NCBI RefSeq assembly: GCF_017916325.1
Contig: NC_090143.1
Span: 124,001 to 188,000, forward strand
From: Leishmania martiniquensis
Taxonomy: Eukaryota > Euglenozoa > Kinetoplastea > Trypanosomatida > Trypanosomatidae
Direction of reading: 5' to 3'
DNA: 64,000 nt
Each line of letters opens with the position of its first letter. Positions within the stretch are counted from its first letter, which is position 1. The notes beneath the pieces are model-generated. The model was not told the origin of the DNA. It did no database searches and saw only the letters and a list, made by a program, of their open reading frames with translations. Shown here piece after piece: positions 19,005 through 31,900 of this stretch. Made by a program: the position numbers and the translations under genes.

Positions 19005-22000
19005 ATGGCCTTCACAGCACCCTCCACGAGTCTCGCTGCCCGACGCACTTTGTCTGCGGCCCCGGGTAGGGCTCTCGACAATGCCAGTAGTGACGCCAGC
19101 CCACAAGACGCCTTCGCGCTCGCATCCCTGTCCTCTGCATCGCCGCCGCCGTGCTCGAGGTTGACCCGGTGCGCCCCGAGATCTAGGACCTGTGTGCCGT
19201 CATCCCGGTCGCGCAACGCCAACTCACGAGGCCTCGACGGCGGCGGTGCCCGCCTACGATACGGAACTGACCCGATCCCCCTTCGGCGTTTTGTGGAACC
19301 AACCTACGCTGCCCCTGCCGAAATGGACGCGCCGTCGGTCGCCGGCGTGGCTGCGTGGCGCCACGCCGGCGGTGCCGACGGCCGCGGGCAAGACTGCGTT
19401 CCGGACGGAGACCGGGCAGATGTGTCACCGTACGGCGCCATGGCCCTTCCGTCAGAACTGCACCGTCCTTATTCGCCTGCAGGAGCAGCAGCGCCGAATC
19501 GGAAAGGGACGCCGTCCAGGCCGGTGCTGCTGCGCTACTCGAACGGCGCCAAAACACGTCTGCTGCTCGCCGACGGTCACATCGAAACAGTCGCCGTGCG
19601 GAGCGCAACGGAGTCCCCAGATGAGCGTTTACCTCTATCAAGTGTGAGTCGTCGTCGTCGACGACGCAGGTGCGTCGGCGACAGCGGCGGCTGCACCCCA
19701 ACCCTGCAGCTGGGTGCGGCCACGAGAGAGGCGGCGAGTGCACGCATGCCCACTTCGGCGAACAAAGAGTGCCTGCGCCAGTCCTTCTGTGTGACCCGGA
19801 CGCAGCAGCAAGCGCTGCCTCTGCTTGACTCTCTGACGCCGCAGTGGGCCGGCATCCCTTCGTCAGCAGGCTTCTCTTTGCACGCAGCGGGCAGCGGAGT
19901 GGCGTGTCCGCCGGTGGAGGCGCCACGGTGGCAGGCGCCGATCTTCTCGGCGATCTTCGAGCAGCCGGAGCCGAAGCAGTCATCGGCGATAGGTCTTAAC
20001 TTCTCACTCCGCTCACAAGAGCGGCAGCCGCCGCCGCCAGCGGCAACAGCCGCCTCGTTGGGCCCTCACGATACCGACGAGAAGACGCTGGCTACCGTGG
20101 CGTCAGCAGCGGTCGTCAGGCTCCCTGACTGCGCGCGCAACGCGGATGTAACCCCCGGCAGCGAGGCGGCTGATGTCACGAGGGCCGTAGTAGCGGCTAT
20201 GCAGCGCGGGGTTCGCGCCGATCTTGCGGCCGAGCAGCATGCCAGTGAGCGAATCTTTGCGGAGCGCCACGCCCGAGACGTCTCCGCCTCGCCGTCGATT
20301 TTCTCACTCCGGCTCCCCTTCCGCCCTTTATCAGAGCTGTACGCCTTTGCGGACCGCTCCGACAGCGAGGGGATGGCCGCCGCCGGGTCGTGGTGCGCGC
20401 GGAATGGAGAGCAGCGCAGTGCATCGTCGTCGTGGCACCAAGGGATGGCTGGTCGGGTAGGCGGAGTCGAGCATGCCACTGACAACCCTGCTACACGCAC
20501 ACCAGCGCCGCAGCAGACACCAGAGGTGCTGTTGCCACACGCGCAGCTCACGACCCCCTCCGGCTTCACTGTGCCAGAGTTGCTGCAGGAGCGTCTACTG
20601 CCTCGTGAGACAAAAGCGCTCCAGCACAAGCTGAGCGAACTGCTCGCCGTCCGAGGCCTCATCGACACGCGCGACTCCGCAGCGTGTCGGTTCACTGTAT
20701 CACACATGTGGTTCATCCTGTTGCGGTGCCGCAAAGCGCACCGTGAGCAATCGCTCGTGGACGACTTCCGCCGACTGTCGCGCGCCCTCTCCTACGCCTT
20801 CCCGCACGTGACGCTAGACGATGTGCTGCCGCCGTTGGATGTGCTGGAGCAACTGCTAGTGGAGCTGTTGACCTGCTCGCGCTACTCAAAGGCCTTGCAG
20901 AGCGCGACGGATACCGGGACGAGCGCTGCCGGCTCAGCGAACGTCGCCAGTGCCGCCAGGTCGTCAGTGCAGGCAGACGAGGTGCATACGGCCACTGCTC
21001 GCTCCCTTCTCCACAGGATGGCCGTCGGTGCGGGGAGCGAGACGGGCCAGGGAGGGGGAGGTGTGAGCCAAACGCCGCAGCCTTCTACAGAGGCAGAGCA
21101 AGAGGCAGCCCGCAGCCCAGCAGAAGTGAACGCCACCGCAGCACCGCCGGGGATGTCACTGCGCCTTCGGCTGCACGAGCACAGCGCCTTCTTTCCGCTA
21201 CTCTTGAGCCCGGCATGGTCGAAACTGATCAGCACGGATGCCGCAGACCCCGGAAGTAGTGGCAGCTACGAGGACGCAGCGCTGAGGTACACAGAGCAGC
21301 AGCGCCAACAGCAGCTGCTGCCGCATCACCGGTGCCGGCAAGAGGGGCAGGGGGTGCTCCCCTCTGTGGATGCCCTCGACACGCTATGCAAGGTGTATCA
21401 GGACCTCAGGCTGCACTACAGCGAGTATGTGGAGCTGTGCCTGTACGAGGAGCTTCTCTACAAGCAACTCGCCCTGCAATTCGGTACCTTCACCATGCAC
21501 CTGCACCAGGGCGCCATCAGCGCTGAGGCATCGACGCCGGCGGTGGCGGTGATCGCCACCACCGCTGCCCTCTCGGACTGCGTCTCCAAAGCCTGCCAGC
21601 CTTCGGTGTCCTGGTGCTCGTCTGCTGTTGCTGACACCTCCAGCCACTCAGGTGGTGAGGGCGTGAGTGACCACCGCGCCAGCCGATGCGGCTTGCGGAC
21701 CTCCGCGAGTGATCTGCTGGCGTCCACAAACACAACTACTCCGACCGTTATGGCAACGGCGGCGGCCGCCGCCGTTACGCCTGTGGTCATGGACAGCCTC
21801 CTCGACAACCTGCTGCTGCTCGTGGCGCACGCGACGTACTACAACTGCGTCTTCTGCTTTCCAAACGATGTGTACGCTGGCGTGTTCGACGAGGATTTCC
21901 GCGCGGATGTGATGCGATGGCTTTTTTTCTGCTGCCACGGGGTTGTCCTGACACACGTGCAGGCGCGGCGCTGGCCGATACCAGCCAAGGCGGACTACAT

Positions 22001-24620
22001 CGCTGCGCAGCAGAAACGCAAGGCTGCCATGGAGCTTCAACTCTCAGCTCTGGGTCTATTGTCGACGCATGCGCAGCAGCCGATAGCCGCGCCCCACGCC
22101 GCGATCTCCGCCAGTGCGCGAGGACAGCTGCCGCGTACTGCCAGCGCAGACAGCAGGCAGTGCACCTCGTTCGCCACGATCGCCGAGGACGGCGCCTTCG
22201 ATGCTGCCGACGTCGCGGCGAACAGCGAGGCCCGGTTGGCTTACCAATTCGACCGATACGGCCGCTCTGCTGCGCTGCACATAGCCGAACTCGAGCGGCG
22301 CATGGCGCGCCTTCAGCGGCGCTACTTAGCGAGCGGTCCGTACGGTAGCCACAGCATGCTACACCGCGTGTACGGCGGTAGCGGCCATGGTCGCACGCCC
22401 GGTGGCAGTCGGCGCAGCTCCATGAGTAGTCTGAGGGGAGCACCATCGCCATGCCACATGCACTCCAACCTTAGCGAGATGGCGGAGGCGGGGTTCAGCT
22501 CCCTGCAGTGGAAACGCCCCAGCGTTTCTTCGCGCGCAAAGTTGACGGTGGCAGAGAAGGGGACGTTGTCGCGGACATCGACCGGAGAAGATACCCTAGC
22601 TGAAACGGAGGCGTCGGCGCCACTTCCTGCCGTCGGTGTGCGCAGGGACGACACTCGGGGCGCGCCGAAGCAGGTTGCTTTTATGCACGGCAGCGCTCGG
22701 CGGCGGGTGCCGCAGTCACAGCGCACGCCGTCTCTTGCCGCAGCGGCCACGTTTCTCCGTGATCGAGAGGAAAGGGCCCGTGCGCAGTACCGCACCAGCA
22801 TCACCACGGCGGTGGGCAAGAACCTGGTGGCCCTGGCTGCAGAGCTCAGAGGCGCTGGCCGGAAGGGCGCTGTTGGAAAAGCACCGTGGAGGACAAATTC
22901 GGCGTCAGCAGCTCCCGTCGAGAGCGGCCGCCGAGCGAGCGCCTCGCCATGCGCTGCGAAGGGCGCCAGTGTGGGTTTCAGTGACTGCGCCGCTGCCAGG
23001 GACGGCTCGATGGGTGAGGACGAGCCGCCCAACGACAACGGTGAACGTCCGGAGATCGGAAGACAGGGGCACCGGCGTGAGCCTTCTGCCGGCTCTCTAA
23101 TCTCTTCCTACCCCCTCTGTGTCTGCCCAGCACCCGTGCGTGATTACTGGCTGGCCACGCTCCTGCGTACGCCGTTATGGTGGACTACGCGAACGGCGCC
23201 TGCCGCAATGCAGCAACAGAGCACGCAGCTCGTGCTGTGGCCGTCCGTGCCGATCGACACGGACGGTGAAGTGATATCGCAGAAGAATCTGTGTCGCCTA
23301 CAGCTTGAGCCGTGGCGGGCGCTGTTCGCTGCCGTGGTGGTGCCGCCAATTAGCAAGGATGCACAGCAGGCGGTGCACCAGGTTCGTGCCTATGGTGTGA
23401 CCCTGCCGCAGCAGCAGGCGCGCCTCTACAAGATAATGGAGCTACAAAGGTCGCACCATCATCATGATGGGCAGTGGTGCTTGCAGGAGCGCAGCCGGGA
23501 CCTACCTGTTCTGGCGCTCGCCCCTCCGACATCGGCAGTCAGCGTAGGAGAGATGCCGGCGCTGCCGCTGGAGCACGCGTCGTCAGCCGGCGGCACGGCG
23601 GGGCTGGGTGAGTGTGGCGCCAGCCTGGAGCCTTTTGCAGACTTCGTGCGCGTAAGCTCTGCAATGCTGCCGCTTGGGCCGCTCAGCACTCCAGCGAACG
23701 CGGCAAGTCTGGCAGCATCGACGACGACATCCATGCTAGGAGTTGCCAGCGCGCCGACCGACTTGCGCATCCGACGCAGCGGCATGGGAGAGACCTACGA
23801 GGGCTGCACGTCACCCTTCTTTAAGCTGTGCTCCTCCTACTTTATCCCCGCACCATCGCGCCTGTCGCTCAGGCCCGCGCACAGCAGGAACAGCGGCCAC
23901 GCCCGACGGCAGACCCAACAGTCACAGATGCGCGGCAGCGTTGTGGGTCGCAGCAACAGTTACCCTGACTCGGAGGCGACGGGTCCGAGCATGGCGGCCA
24001 TGCCCTCCGTTTCGATCATGCGGGGAGCGGCGCCGGAGTCCGCCTTGGCTCTGCCAGCCTTGGAAAGCCTACGCCGCTGCGCACCAGCCGATCAAGACGC
24101 CGCCTCTCCTAGCACAGCCGCGGCCACCACGCAGCTGGCCAATACCACGACGCTACAAGGACAGCCGAGCGCAGCAGACGCGAGCAGCGGCATCCCCAGC
24201 GGCGAAGGTGACCCTGGCCCACACGGCAGCGGCGCTGGCCACAGCAGCGTCGGCACCACTCACATGAGGATCAAAGGGAGGAAGCGAGGCAACACCTTTG
24301 CGATCACCGTCATCCCACGCGAGGAGGCAAAGCTGCGGCCGCGTTCGCTGGGCCCGCTCAAGAGGGAAGCGCTTCGTCGGCGCGCGCAGCTTTTGGCGGA
24401 CATGGATACGATCGGCAAGCGAGACCGGGTGGCTCGACAGCACTACATCGTCCAGCATCTGAAGCTGTGCAACGCAATGGCCTACACGCAGTCAGAGGCC
24501 ATGATGCGGCGGTATCGCGCACACAGCCGCCAAGCGTTGGAGCGACTGAACTATGGGGACGTTGGTGACGCGGCAGCGGCCCGTGCGATGGCGGAGGGTA
24601 CGAGGGACTTCAACCTCTAA
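19005..24620 (+). CDS. Large hypothetical protein with conserved-looking helical islands
   Basis: The protein is 1871 aa from ATG 19005 (MAFTAPSTS). A longer frame starts at ATG 18576, but its extra 143 residues are encoded by the polypyrimidine leader. The protein is mostly low-complexity Ser/Ala/Arg/Gln-rich sequence with several ordered islands: about 520-625 (LLQERLLPRETKALQHKL, then FTVSHMWFILLRCRKAHRE); about 785-830 (LHYSEYVELCLYEELLYKQL); about 925-1010 (LLDNLLLLVAHATYYNCVF, then DEDFRADVMRWLFFCCHG); and a basic C-terminal helix region (about 1760-1870). No transmembrane helix is clear, since the hydrophobic islands look like buried helices. I do not recognise a family. The disordered-with-islands pattern suits a cytoskeletal or scaffold protein, but this is inference. 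Confidence 0.85.
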   Translation: MAFTAPSTSLAARRTLSAAPGRALDNASSDASPQDAFALASLSSASPPPCSRLTRCAPRSRTCVPSSRSRNANSRGLDGGGARLRYGTDPIPLRRFVEPTYAAPAEMDAPSVAGVAAWRHAGGADGRGQDCVPDGDRADVSPYGAMALPSELHRPYSPAGAAAPNRKGTPSRPVLLRYSNGAKTRLLLADGHIETVAVRSATESPDERLPLSSVSRRRRRRRCVGDSGGCTPTLQLGAATREAASARMPTSANKECLRQSFCVTRTQQQALPLLDSLTPQWAGIPSSAGFSLHAAGSGVACPPVEAPRWQAPIFSAIFEQPEPKQSSAIGLNFSLRSQERQPPPPAATAASLGPHDTDEKTLATVASAAVVRLPDCARNADVTPGSEAADVTRAVVAAMQRGVRADLAAEQHASERIFAERHARDVSASPSIFSLRLPFRPLSELYAFADRSDSEGMAAAGSWCARNGEQRSASSSWHQGMAGRVGGVEHATDNPATRTPAPQQTPEVLLPHAQLTTPSGFTVPELLQERLLPRETKALQHKLSELLAVRGLIDTRDSAACRFTVSHMWFILLRCRKAHREQSLVDDFRRLSRALSYAFPHVTLDDVLPPLDVLEQLLVELLTCSRYSKALQSATDTGTSAAGSANVASAARSSVQADEVHTATARSLLHRMAVGAGSETGQGGGGVSQTPQPSTEAEQEAARSPAEVNATAAPPGMSLRLRLHEHSAFFPLLLSPAWSKLISTDAADPGSSGSYEDAALRYTEQQRQQQLLPHHRCRQEGQGVLPSVDALDTLCKVYQDLRLHYSEYVELCLYEELLYKQLALQFGTFTMHLHQGAISAEASTPAVAVIATTAALSDCVSKACQPSVSWCSSAVADTSSHSGGEGVSDHRASRCGLRTSASDLLASTNTTTPTVMATAAAAAVTPVVMDSLLDNLLLLVAHATYYNCVFCFPNDVYAGVFDEDFRADVMRWLFFCCHGVVLTHVQARRWPIPAKADYIAAQQKRKAAMELQLSALGLLSTHAQQPIAAPHAAISASARGQLPRTASADSRQCTSFATIAEDGAFDAADVAANSEARLAYQFDRYGRSAALHIAELERRMARLQRRYLASGPYGSHSMLHRVYGGSGHGRTPGGSRRSSMSSLRGAPSPCHMHSNLSEMAEAGFSSLQWKRPSVSSRAKLTVAEKGTLSRTSTGEDTLAETEASAPLPAVGVRRDDTRGAPKQVAFMHGSARRRVPQSQRTPSLAAAATFLRDREERARAQYRTSITTAVGKNLVALAAELRGAGRKGAVGKAPWRTNSASAAPVESGRRASASPCAAKGASVGFSDCAAARDGSMGEDEPPNDNGERPEIGRQGHRREPSAGSLISSYPLCVCPAPVRDYWLATLLRTPLWWTTRTAPAAMQQQSTQLVLWPSVPIDTDGEVISQKNLCRLQLEPWRALFAAVVVPPISKDAQQAVHQVRAYGVTLPQQQARLYKIMELQRSHHHHDGQWCLQERSRDLPVLALAPPTSAVSVGEMPALPLEHASSAGGTAGLGECGASLEPFADFVRVSSAMLPLGPLSTPANAASLAASTTTSMLGVASAPTDLRIRRSGMGETYEGCTSPFFKLCSSYFIPAPSRLSLRPAHSRNSGHARRQTQQSQMRGSVVGRSNSYPDSEATGPSMAAMPSVSIMRGAAPESALALPALESLRRCAPADQDAASPSTAAATTQLANTTTLQGQPSAADASSGIPSGEGDPGPHGSGAGHSSVGTTHMRIKGRKRGNTFAITVIPREEAKLRPRSLGPLKREALRRRAQLLADMDTIGKRDRVARQHYIVQHLKLCNAMAYTQSEAMMRRYRAHSRQALERLNYGDVGDAAAARAMAEGTRDFNL

Positions 24621-25812
24621 TTCTGCGGGGACGTCTGCTCGCCTCTGTACAAGAGCTCAGCAGCGCGCTGAGCATCGCTAGCGGCGCCTCTTCTGCATGT
24701 ATGCCGGCCCTTTCAGGATGCGGAGCGGATCATGCGCACCATTCCGTTCCTTTAGCAGCTTTTTTATTTTTATTTTTTGCGGTACCTCTTCTGTACGTCT
24801 GTGTGTGGGGGGGGGGGTGTCCGCTCTCCACCCCTTCCTCGCCCCTTCACTCCCTCGTACCTCCACTCTTCTGCGTCAAGGTGGAGCAGCGATGCACAGA
24901 CATGTGCGTGCGCACAGTTCGGGTCGCACCCGTTCGCGACCCCCTCCCCTCTCACTCGTCTTGCTTGGCACCGCTGCCGCTGCGGCGGCCTCGGCCTCCT
25001 TTGTATCTCTTGCAGATGTACACCAATTTTTGCTTGCCTTGTGAGCAGAGCGGGAGATGAGGGCCCCGCGGCTGCAACCGCCCGCCCTCACCTCCGCGCA
25101 TAGGGCCCTCTCCTCCCCTTATCCCCCTCTTCCCCTCTCTTTCCCACGCTCCCACCAGCCCACCCTCTATCCGCAGTCGTGGGACGGTGACGGCGGAGAA
25201 ATGGGGAGGACGAGTTGATGGGGGGGGGAGGGCGTGCGCACATGCCTGTCGTAAGTGTAGAGAGGGCCTCTTCATTTTGGCTCACGCATGTGAATTAATC
25301 GCCCATGGCCAGCCTCTCACCCGTCCCCCTTCCCCTCGACCTGTGCACGGTGCCCATGCATGCGGCGCCTCTCACCGCATCCAGCAGAGGCACATCCCCA
25401 GTGAGCTACCCCATCCGCCCACCCCTGTAAGCAGTAGGGGTACCGTCGCCGCACCGCGCGGGTAAACGCCCACGTGTCCTCTTTTTTGTCCTGCGGACTC
25501 GTCTGCGTCGCTGTATGGGTATACCTCCGTGTATCGCTTTCTCTATCTAAATGTATATATATATGTGTGTATGTGCGCGTGCCTCTGTATCTCCTCTGCA
25601 CCCTCACCACCACCAGCACCCCCTCTGTCTCTCACGCTGCTTCCCTTTTTTTTTCTCCACGGACGGTAAAGGGGATTACCACACGCATAGGTGGAGAAGG
25701 GAGTGTATGTGTCGTCTGAGTGGGTGACCACACGCACATACACACGCAACCACACACCGATACCCTTGTCGTCATACACAGAAAGGCGGGGACGTGCACG
25801 CTTACCGTTGCA
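24621..25812 (+). other. Intergenic spacer with G11 run and TA/TG microsatellites
   Basis: No gene. It holds an 11-G run (24807-24817), a short T-rich block (24758-24779), a (TA)n(TG)n stretch near 25552-25571 and CA-rich sequence. It is probably the 3' UTR of the upstream gene plus spacer. Confidence 0.6.
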
Positions 25813-25890
25813 CGTCGTCCTCCTTCCTCCCTCCCTCCTCCCCCTTCGTCCGCCTCAGCGCAGCATTACCCCCTTTTCCCCTCCCTCAAG
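25813..25890 (+). promoter_or_regulatory. Predicted trans-splice acceptor(s) for the coiled-coil gene
   Basis: Two consecutive C/T tracts each end in AG, at 25857-25858 and 25889-25890. The nearer one gives a 48-nt leader; neither leader contains an ATG before 25939. Confidence 0.5.
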
Positions 25891-25938
25891 CCCTCTCTGC
25901 GAAGATAGTACGCTGCATCTGTCGGCAGCGCCGCCATC

Positions 25939-28900
25939 ATGCCCGCTCATGCCTTTTCTTCGCCTCAGGACGGTGGACGCGCCGTTTCGGCATCGCCGTC
26001 GGGCCGTAACGCTGCCGTGGTCGACGCAGCACCGCGCCCCGTGTCGTCTGCTTCACCAACGGCAACGACATCCGCAGGAACACCAACGGTGGAAACGGGC
26101 GGTGCTGACACGGTTGACTATTCTCGTTGGGAGGCGACCGACATTCTTGAAGCGCTGCTGCGCATGAGCAGCTGTGAAAAGAGCGGCCGTCGTTCGGAGG
26201 GGCAAGCCACAGAGGCTGCTGATCTGACCACCGGCCGCCGCTCCACACCCCTCGAGTCGAACGTTTCTCCGCCGAAGGCGTTGCGTCAGCCAGGGAGGGC
26301 GCCACACGCTGCAATCCTGCGTCCAAAGCACGATGAGGAACTCGCCGGCGCACGGGCACTACCAGCGAATGCGCCGGACCCGCTACCGCCAGCAGCCAGT
26401 GCAGCCCAGGGGGGGGGAAGCCCCTCCTCCATCGCTTCCTCCTCCCCTCCCCCCGCGCCCCCCTTTCGAGAAACCGCAACGATAGCTCCGCAGAATCAGA
26501 CGCCGACTCAGCGCCGCGTTACCGCCGCCCACAACGACAATGCGCAGAGGCGCGACAACCATGATGTTCAAAGGCGCGCCTGCACTTTCACAGGTTCGAC
26601 CGCAGGCGTGGACTCGACTGGGCTGGTCTTTTCCAATCTCAACTCGCGAAGCGCGACGACAGCTGCCTCGTGCTTATCACCGCAGGAGGACGGCTTCCTT
26701 GCGGAGACGTCACTGCGACGAACACTGTACGCCTCACTGAACGAGACGGCACCTACTGGTGCTAAGGGTGCATCAGAGGCTGCTGCCGCGCCTCAAAGCT
26801 CAACCGTGCACACGGAGGTGGATGGTGCGCTGTGGCAACAGGCGTTCGCGACGCACGCGCAGCGGCTGCTTCGGGAGACGCAGCAGCAGGTAGAGGAATT
26901 GCGCCGATGCCAGCGAAAGACCGCGCAAGAGGCACAGCGGGCCAATGCATTAGCGGCCGCTTATCGTGCACTGGAAGTTCAGCTCGCTGAGGCGGACGCG
27001 CGGCGCGCCGAGGAGCGTGCGGCACACGAGGATGCTGTTACCACGCTCTCTCAACAGGTGCTACGTCTCGAGGAGGGTGTAGGGAGGCTGCGGCGCACAA
27101 AGGTGGAGTTACAGCGGCAGCTCGAGGGCTCTCGGGCAGCGGCAGCACAGCAGCAGCAAGCACATGAGCGGGAGCTTCGAGAACTGCGAAGCGCACTGGA
27201 GAAGGAAGTGAGACGAGCGCGTTCCGAGCAACCCCAACAAACAAGTCAGTGGCGCGGAGAACATCAGTTCCTCGAGGAGAAACAGGCCGAGTGGGCGTCG
27301 CTTAGAGTAGCGGGAGCCGCGCTGCAGATGCAGCTGGAGGCGGGCGGTGCTCCGCCAGAGTGTTCCCACAAACACAGCAAGGCTGTATCGTTACATGCGG
27401 TGTCGTTGCCCTCAGGTGAGACCGGAGGGGAAGGCAGCGCAGCGGTCATTCGTGTGGATGTGGCCACCAATACGGACGATGTACACCTCCCCGCCACTGT
27501 GGCGCCACCACAAGAGGACCCTGCTTCGCCGTACACGCGAGTGCATCCAGACGTGCTGGCGCAGCAGCAGCTGCGGGAGCAGACGATACTCTCTCAGCTA
27601 TCCATTGCCGACGCCCGCCTCCAGCATGAGTCGCGGCAGCGGCGACTTGCTGAGGGGCGTGTGGCAGAGCTGCTGGATCAGGTGGAGCAACTTCGGGGGG
27701 CATTGGCGAGTGCCGAAACAGCCGCTCAGAACGCGGAGCGCATGTGCGAGACAGCAAGGCAAGCGCCAGTGGTGGGGCCGGGGCTAGAAACGGCGGCGAC
27801 CAACAAGGACAGCGCCAACAGGGGTACGCCTCAGCAGCGGGGCGCGATTTCTGAGACAGGAGATGAACGGCAACCGGAGCCGCAGCTGCTGCGGGAGATT
27901 CAGCACGAGTACCGCGAGCTGCGTCGAGAAAGCGCCGCCCTGTTGGCGCGGCACAACGCGCAGCAGCGTCGGGAGGCGGAGAGGTGGATTGCCGTGCGCT
28001 CCGCTGTCAGTGCTCTCCTTCACCTGGTGGGCCTACCCAACGCGCAGGGCCCGCTGGAGGCTGCGGTCGCGACGGATTCGTTGGATCTCGACGGACTTGG
28101 CGGCCCCCTCAGAGAGGCTTGTGAAGCTTCGCTGCATGCCGTTTTGACGGCGCTGGAGACTGTGGCCGCCACCCTACGCTCGCAGCAAGAGGCGGCAGCA
28201 GAAGCAACGCTGCAGGAACAGCGAAAGCTGTCCACACTGGAGAAGGCGGTGCGCGAGGCGGAGGCGCAGAAGCGGGCGCACATGGCCACCCTCAAGGCAG
28301 CCGAGGCGCAGCTGTTGGAGTCTCGACGCGAGCTTGCGGCGTGTCAGAAGCGCGAACGGAGACGAGAGGATCGTCAGGCCGCACACTCTGCGATGTGGCG
28401 ATCGGCAGAGATGCAGCTGAAGCAGGTCGTGAACGTTGTGCGGCGTGCCTTGCGGGAGTACGCGCGTCCCCTGTCTGCGTCGTGGGTGAGGCCGACGGCT
28501 ACTGGAAATGCTGTGGGTGACGGCCCCGAAAGCGCAGGTGGCCGCGTCTCGAGGAGGGGCACCTGCACTCCGAAGTCGCCGTCGCGTCGCTCACCCACGC
28601 CGGCCGAGTCGCGCAACGATGCCGAAGAAAACGAAGGCGACGCTTCCATGGCGCACCCGACAGCAGACGCGGCGCTTGTGTGGGCCTCCGATCGAGACGC
28701 GATCACAGCCGCGTTGGAGGTGATGCTTCATCCCCATGGCTTCGTGCCACAGCGCGTGGCCTTTGAGGCGGACGAGGAAGAGGAAGCGGAGGCCGTCGCT
28801 GCCAGTACAGACCCATCACCGTCGAGGCCGCCCTCCAGCCCGGCTGCGCATTCTGCTAGACTGCCCATGTCCGCTCCCGTCGCGACTGAGTTGACGGGTG

Positions 28901-31900
28901 CGGGTGGTGACTCGGCAGAGAGTGATGTGTGCCGCGATGTGGCCGTAATCGCGCGGGGTCTTCTGAAGCTGCTCGCACGATGGCGCAAGCGTCAGCACAC
29001 CCTTGTGGAGTCGCTCAAGGGGCTACAGCGCCTCGTTGCAGATATGATGGCAAAGAGCATAGCGCTGGAGGACAGTCAGCGAGAGACGGAAGCGCACTAT
29101 CAGCAGCAACTGCGTCTTTCTCGCACTGCGGAGCAGCGCCGCGCACACCAGCTGGAGCAGATGCAGCATGAACTAGACGACGCGAAGCGGCAGCGCGAGA
29201 TTGACAGCGCGCAAGTACGCCACCAAGCGGGCGAGTGGGAGAGCGAGCGCGACGTGCTACGTCGCCGTATATGCGTAGCGGAAGAGAAGCTGAGCCGCAC
29301 GGAGCAAGCGCTGGTGGAGACGGATGTGAATCGCAGCGTGCAACATGCCTCTCACGAAGCTCTGCAGCACGCACTGAGTGACGTCACCGCAGCCCGTGAT
29401 CGGCTGGAGCGCCGCCAGGCAGACCTTTGCGTACACATCGAAGATTTGGAAGCGCGGCTGTTGGTCGCCAATCAGACTCAGACGGGCCTGCACGCGCTGA
29501 TTACGATCGCTGTGGCGTTTATTGTGCGACTCCTGGCGGACTACCAACAGCTGCAGGGACACTACCAAATTCTGCGTGCGCTGGCCTGGACAGATGCGCA
29601 GACGATGAGCGTCGTCGCACGTGTGCTGGAGAGGAACTGCCCGAGAGGCAGTGATCCAGCGACGGCAGTGACTGGTGAGCAAGGGCCGCGGTGGCCAACG
29701 GAAGCTGCTGGTGGGGCATCTCCGTGGCTTGCGGATGCGTGGCCCCCGTCCGCTGCTCCTGCTACGCGTCTCCGAGCAGCCGTCTATGCTGTGCGGGCTG
29801 TGATGCGCATTTCGAGGCTCCTGGCCGCGCGCCAGCGCCTGCGGGGCAACGCCGGAGCACGTCACCGTGATGGAGCCCCACTCACCTCTGCCGCCGCAGC
29901 GGTGCAGCCTGCGGCATGGCAGCCGCTCCTACTGGCGCTCACCTCTGCCATTACGTGGGGTGCCGCCACTCCGGGGCTCACCAGTGTGGTGGCCTTGCCT
30001 CATCACAGCCTGCTTCAGCGCTACACGACACGCTCCGACGCGTGCATCCTCCCCGTTGTGCGTCTCCCACCACCGCTGGAACTTGCCGCCGTCGCACACG
30101 ATGAGGGCGAGGTCGGGGGGCGTGGTAGAGGGCACCGGGGGTGCTTCGACTGCAGTGGTGGCGCGAACGAGAACGGCACGGCGGGCATCGGCGCTGACCA
30201 CCCGCAGCGACAGCTTATGCAGCTGCTGATGATTTCACAGATCGACGTGCAGGATCCCGTGACGCGGCACCTTTGGGCAGGGGTGGTGGCGGCTGCGTCG
30301 GCGAGTGGACGTGCGACGGCGGAGCTCCTGCGATTTGCCCAAGCGCGCCACGCGTTGAGTGAGAAACTGCTCATGCTGCCAGGCCACAGTACCACGACGA
30401 TTCCGCCAACGCACCCATCGCTGCTGGCGCTACATCTTCGCCCCCTCCTACCCGATCGGCTTGCCGCGCACCTTCATCTACACCTGCAGCGGAGCGCCGC
30501 GCAGACGCGTCACGCGGAGGAGTCGAGCCAACTCTTGCAGCGGCTGGCGCAGGAAAATGAGACGTTGATGGCAGCGCTGAAGCAGCGAACGCACGAGTAC
30601 GACGCCGCCTCCACGGAGCTGCAGTCGCTGACGTCGCAGCTGCATCGACAGCAGGCGGAGCGAGCGGAGCGCATGGCCGTGCAAGAGAAGCTAGTCGAGA
30701 CGCGCGCATCGCTGCTGCAGGAGCGCAAGCGGCGCCGCGAGGCGGAGGAGCGAGTGGCGGCGTTGCAGCAGGCGCGACTTCAGTGGCTGGGCGACCAGGA
30801 GCAGTACAAGCGTGAGGTGTACGTCTTGAACATGGAGTTGGCCAACATCTCTGTGGGAGGGGCGCCTCCCTCCGGTGGGAGAACAGGTGCGCTCTCTCTT
30901 CCACCACGCGTTGGCGCCGGGCCGGCACTCACCAAGTCGGAGTGGTCGATCCACGTGGACGACACAACCATGACGGACGTGGTATGCAGCTCTTCCTCAC
31001 CGCCTACCCACTTCGATCCACCTTCGAGCAGCTCGAGAAACGGGAGTGCACTGCACAGACACCAGTGCGCGGGCGACAGTCATCCTCTTCCGGTATCCTG
31101 CACCGCTCCCTTGGCGGCAGAAGTGGAGTGGCGTCCCAGCCCCGAGCTCGCCTACCACTACGAGCAGCTCCAAAGTGGCCACCCGTGCAGCCGCCACTCT
31201 CACACGAGGCATCCTCACGATGGCAGCAGTGACATGGAGACGAAAGCGCGCAAGGCGAGTGACGGGCATGGCGAGACGTCACCGTTCCCAGCGCAGCAGT
31301 GTCGCTCTCGCACGAAGCTGCCCACGCCGGAGCAGCTCACCCAGAGTGCGTTGCCAGGCGGGGCCTGCTCTGCTGCTGGGAGCAGCGGCCGCGAAGGAGT
31401 TGCTCAGACTGTCAGCGATACCGGTGCCTCATTGTGGAACGCGCACCTGCAATGCCAGGCTGCATCAGGCACAGCAACCCCTTCGATGACAGTGGCCAGC
31501 ATGGCCACACGTGTGACGGCAGCGGGTGCGGAGCCACCGCCTCTGCCGCAGCCGCTTGCGTTGTACATCCCAAGTGTGACTCGCCAGCGGGAGCTGGCCG
31601 GCAGCGACACTGCTGAGCGTCTCGCGGATCACGGGCCGGGTATTGCCGCCATCACCACTGCGAAGACTAACAGCGCAAAGAGGGTGACGTCTCTCAACAA
31701 AGACGGGCTCAACATCGTAGGCCGCAGGGCGAAGACAGCAGCGTCACCTTCGTCATTCCCCGCCGACGCGCCAGTCTCAGATATGGATGTGTGCGCCGCA
31801 ACGCCTCCGCCTCTGGCCGCGCTGCCGCCTCGACTCTCGCACGCTACCCTGTCGTTGCCGCCGCCGCTCACACTCGGTGCCGTGGCGGCGGGGGAAGGGC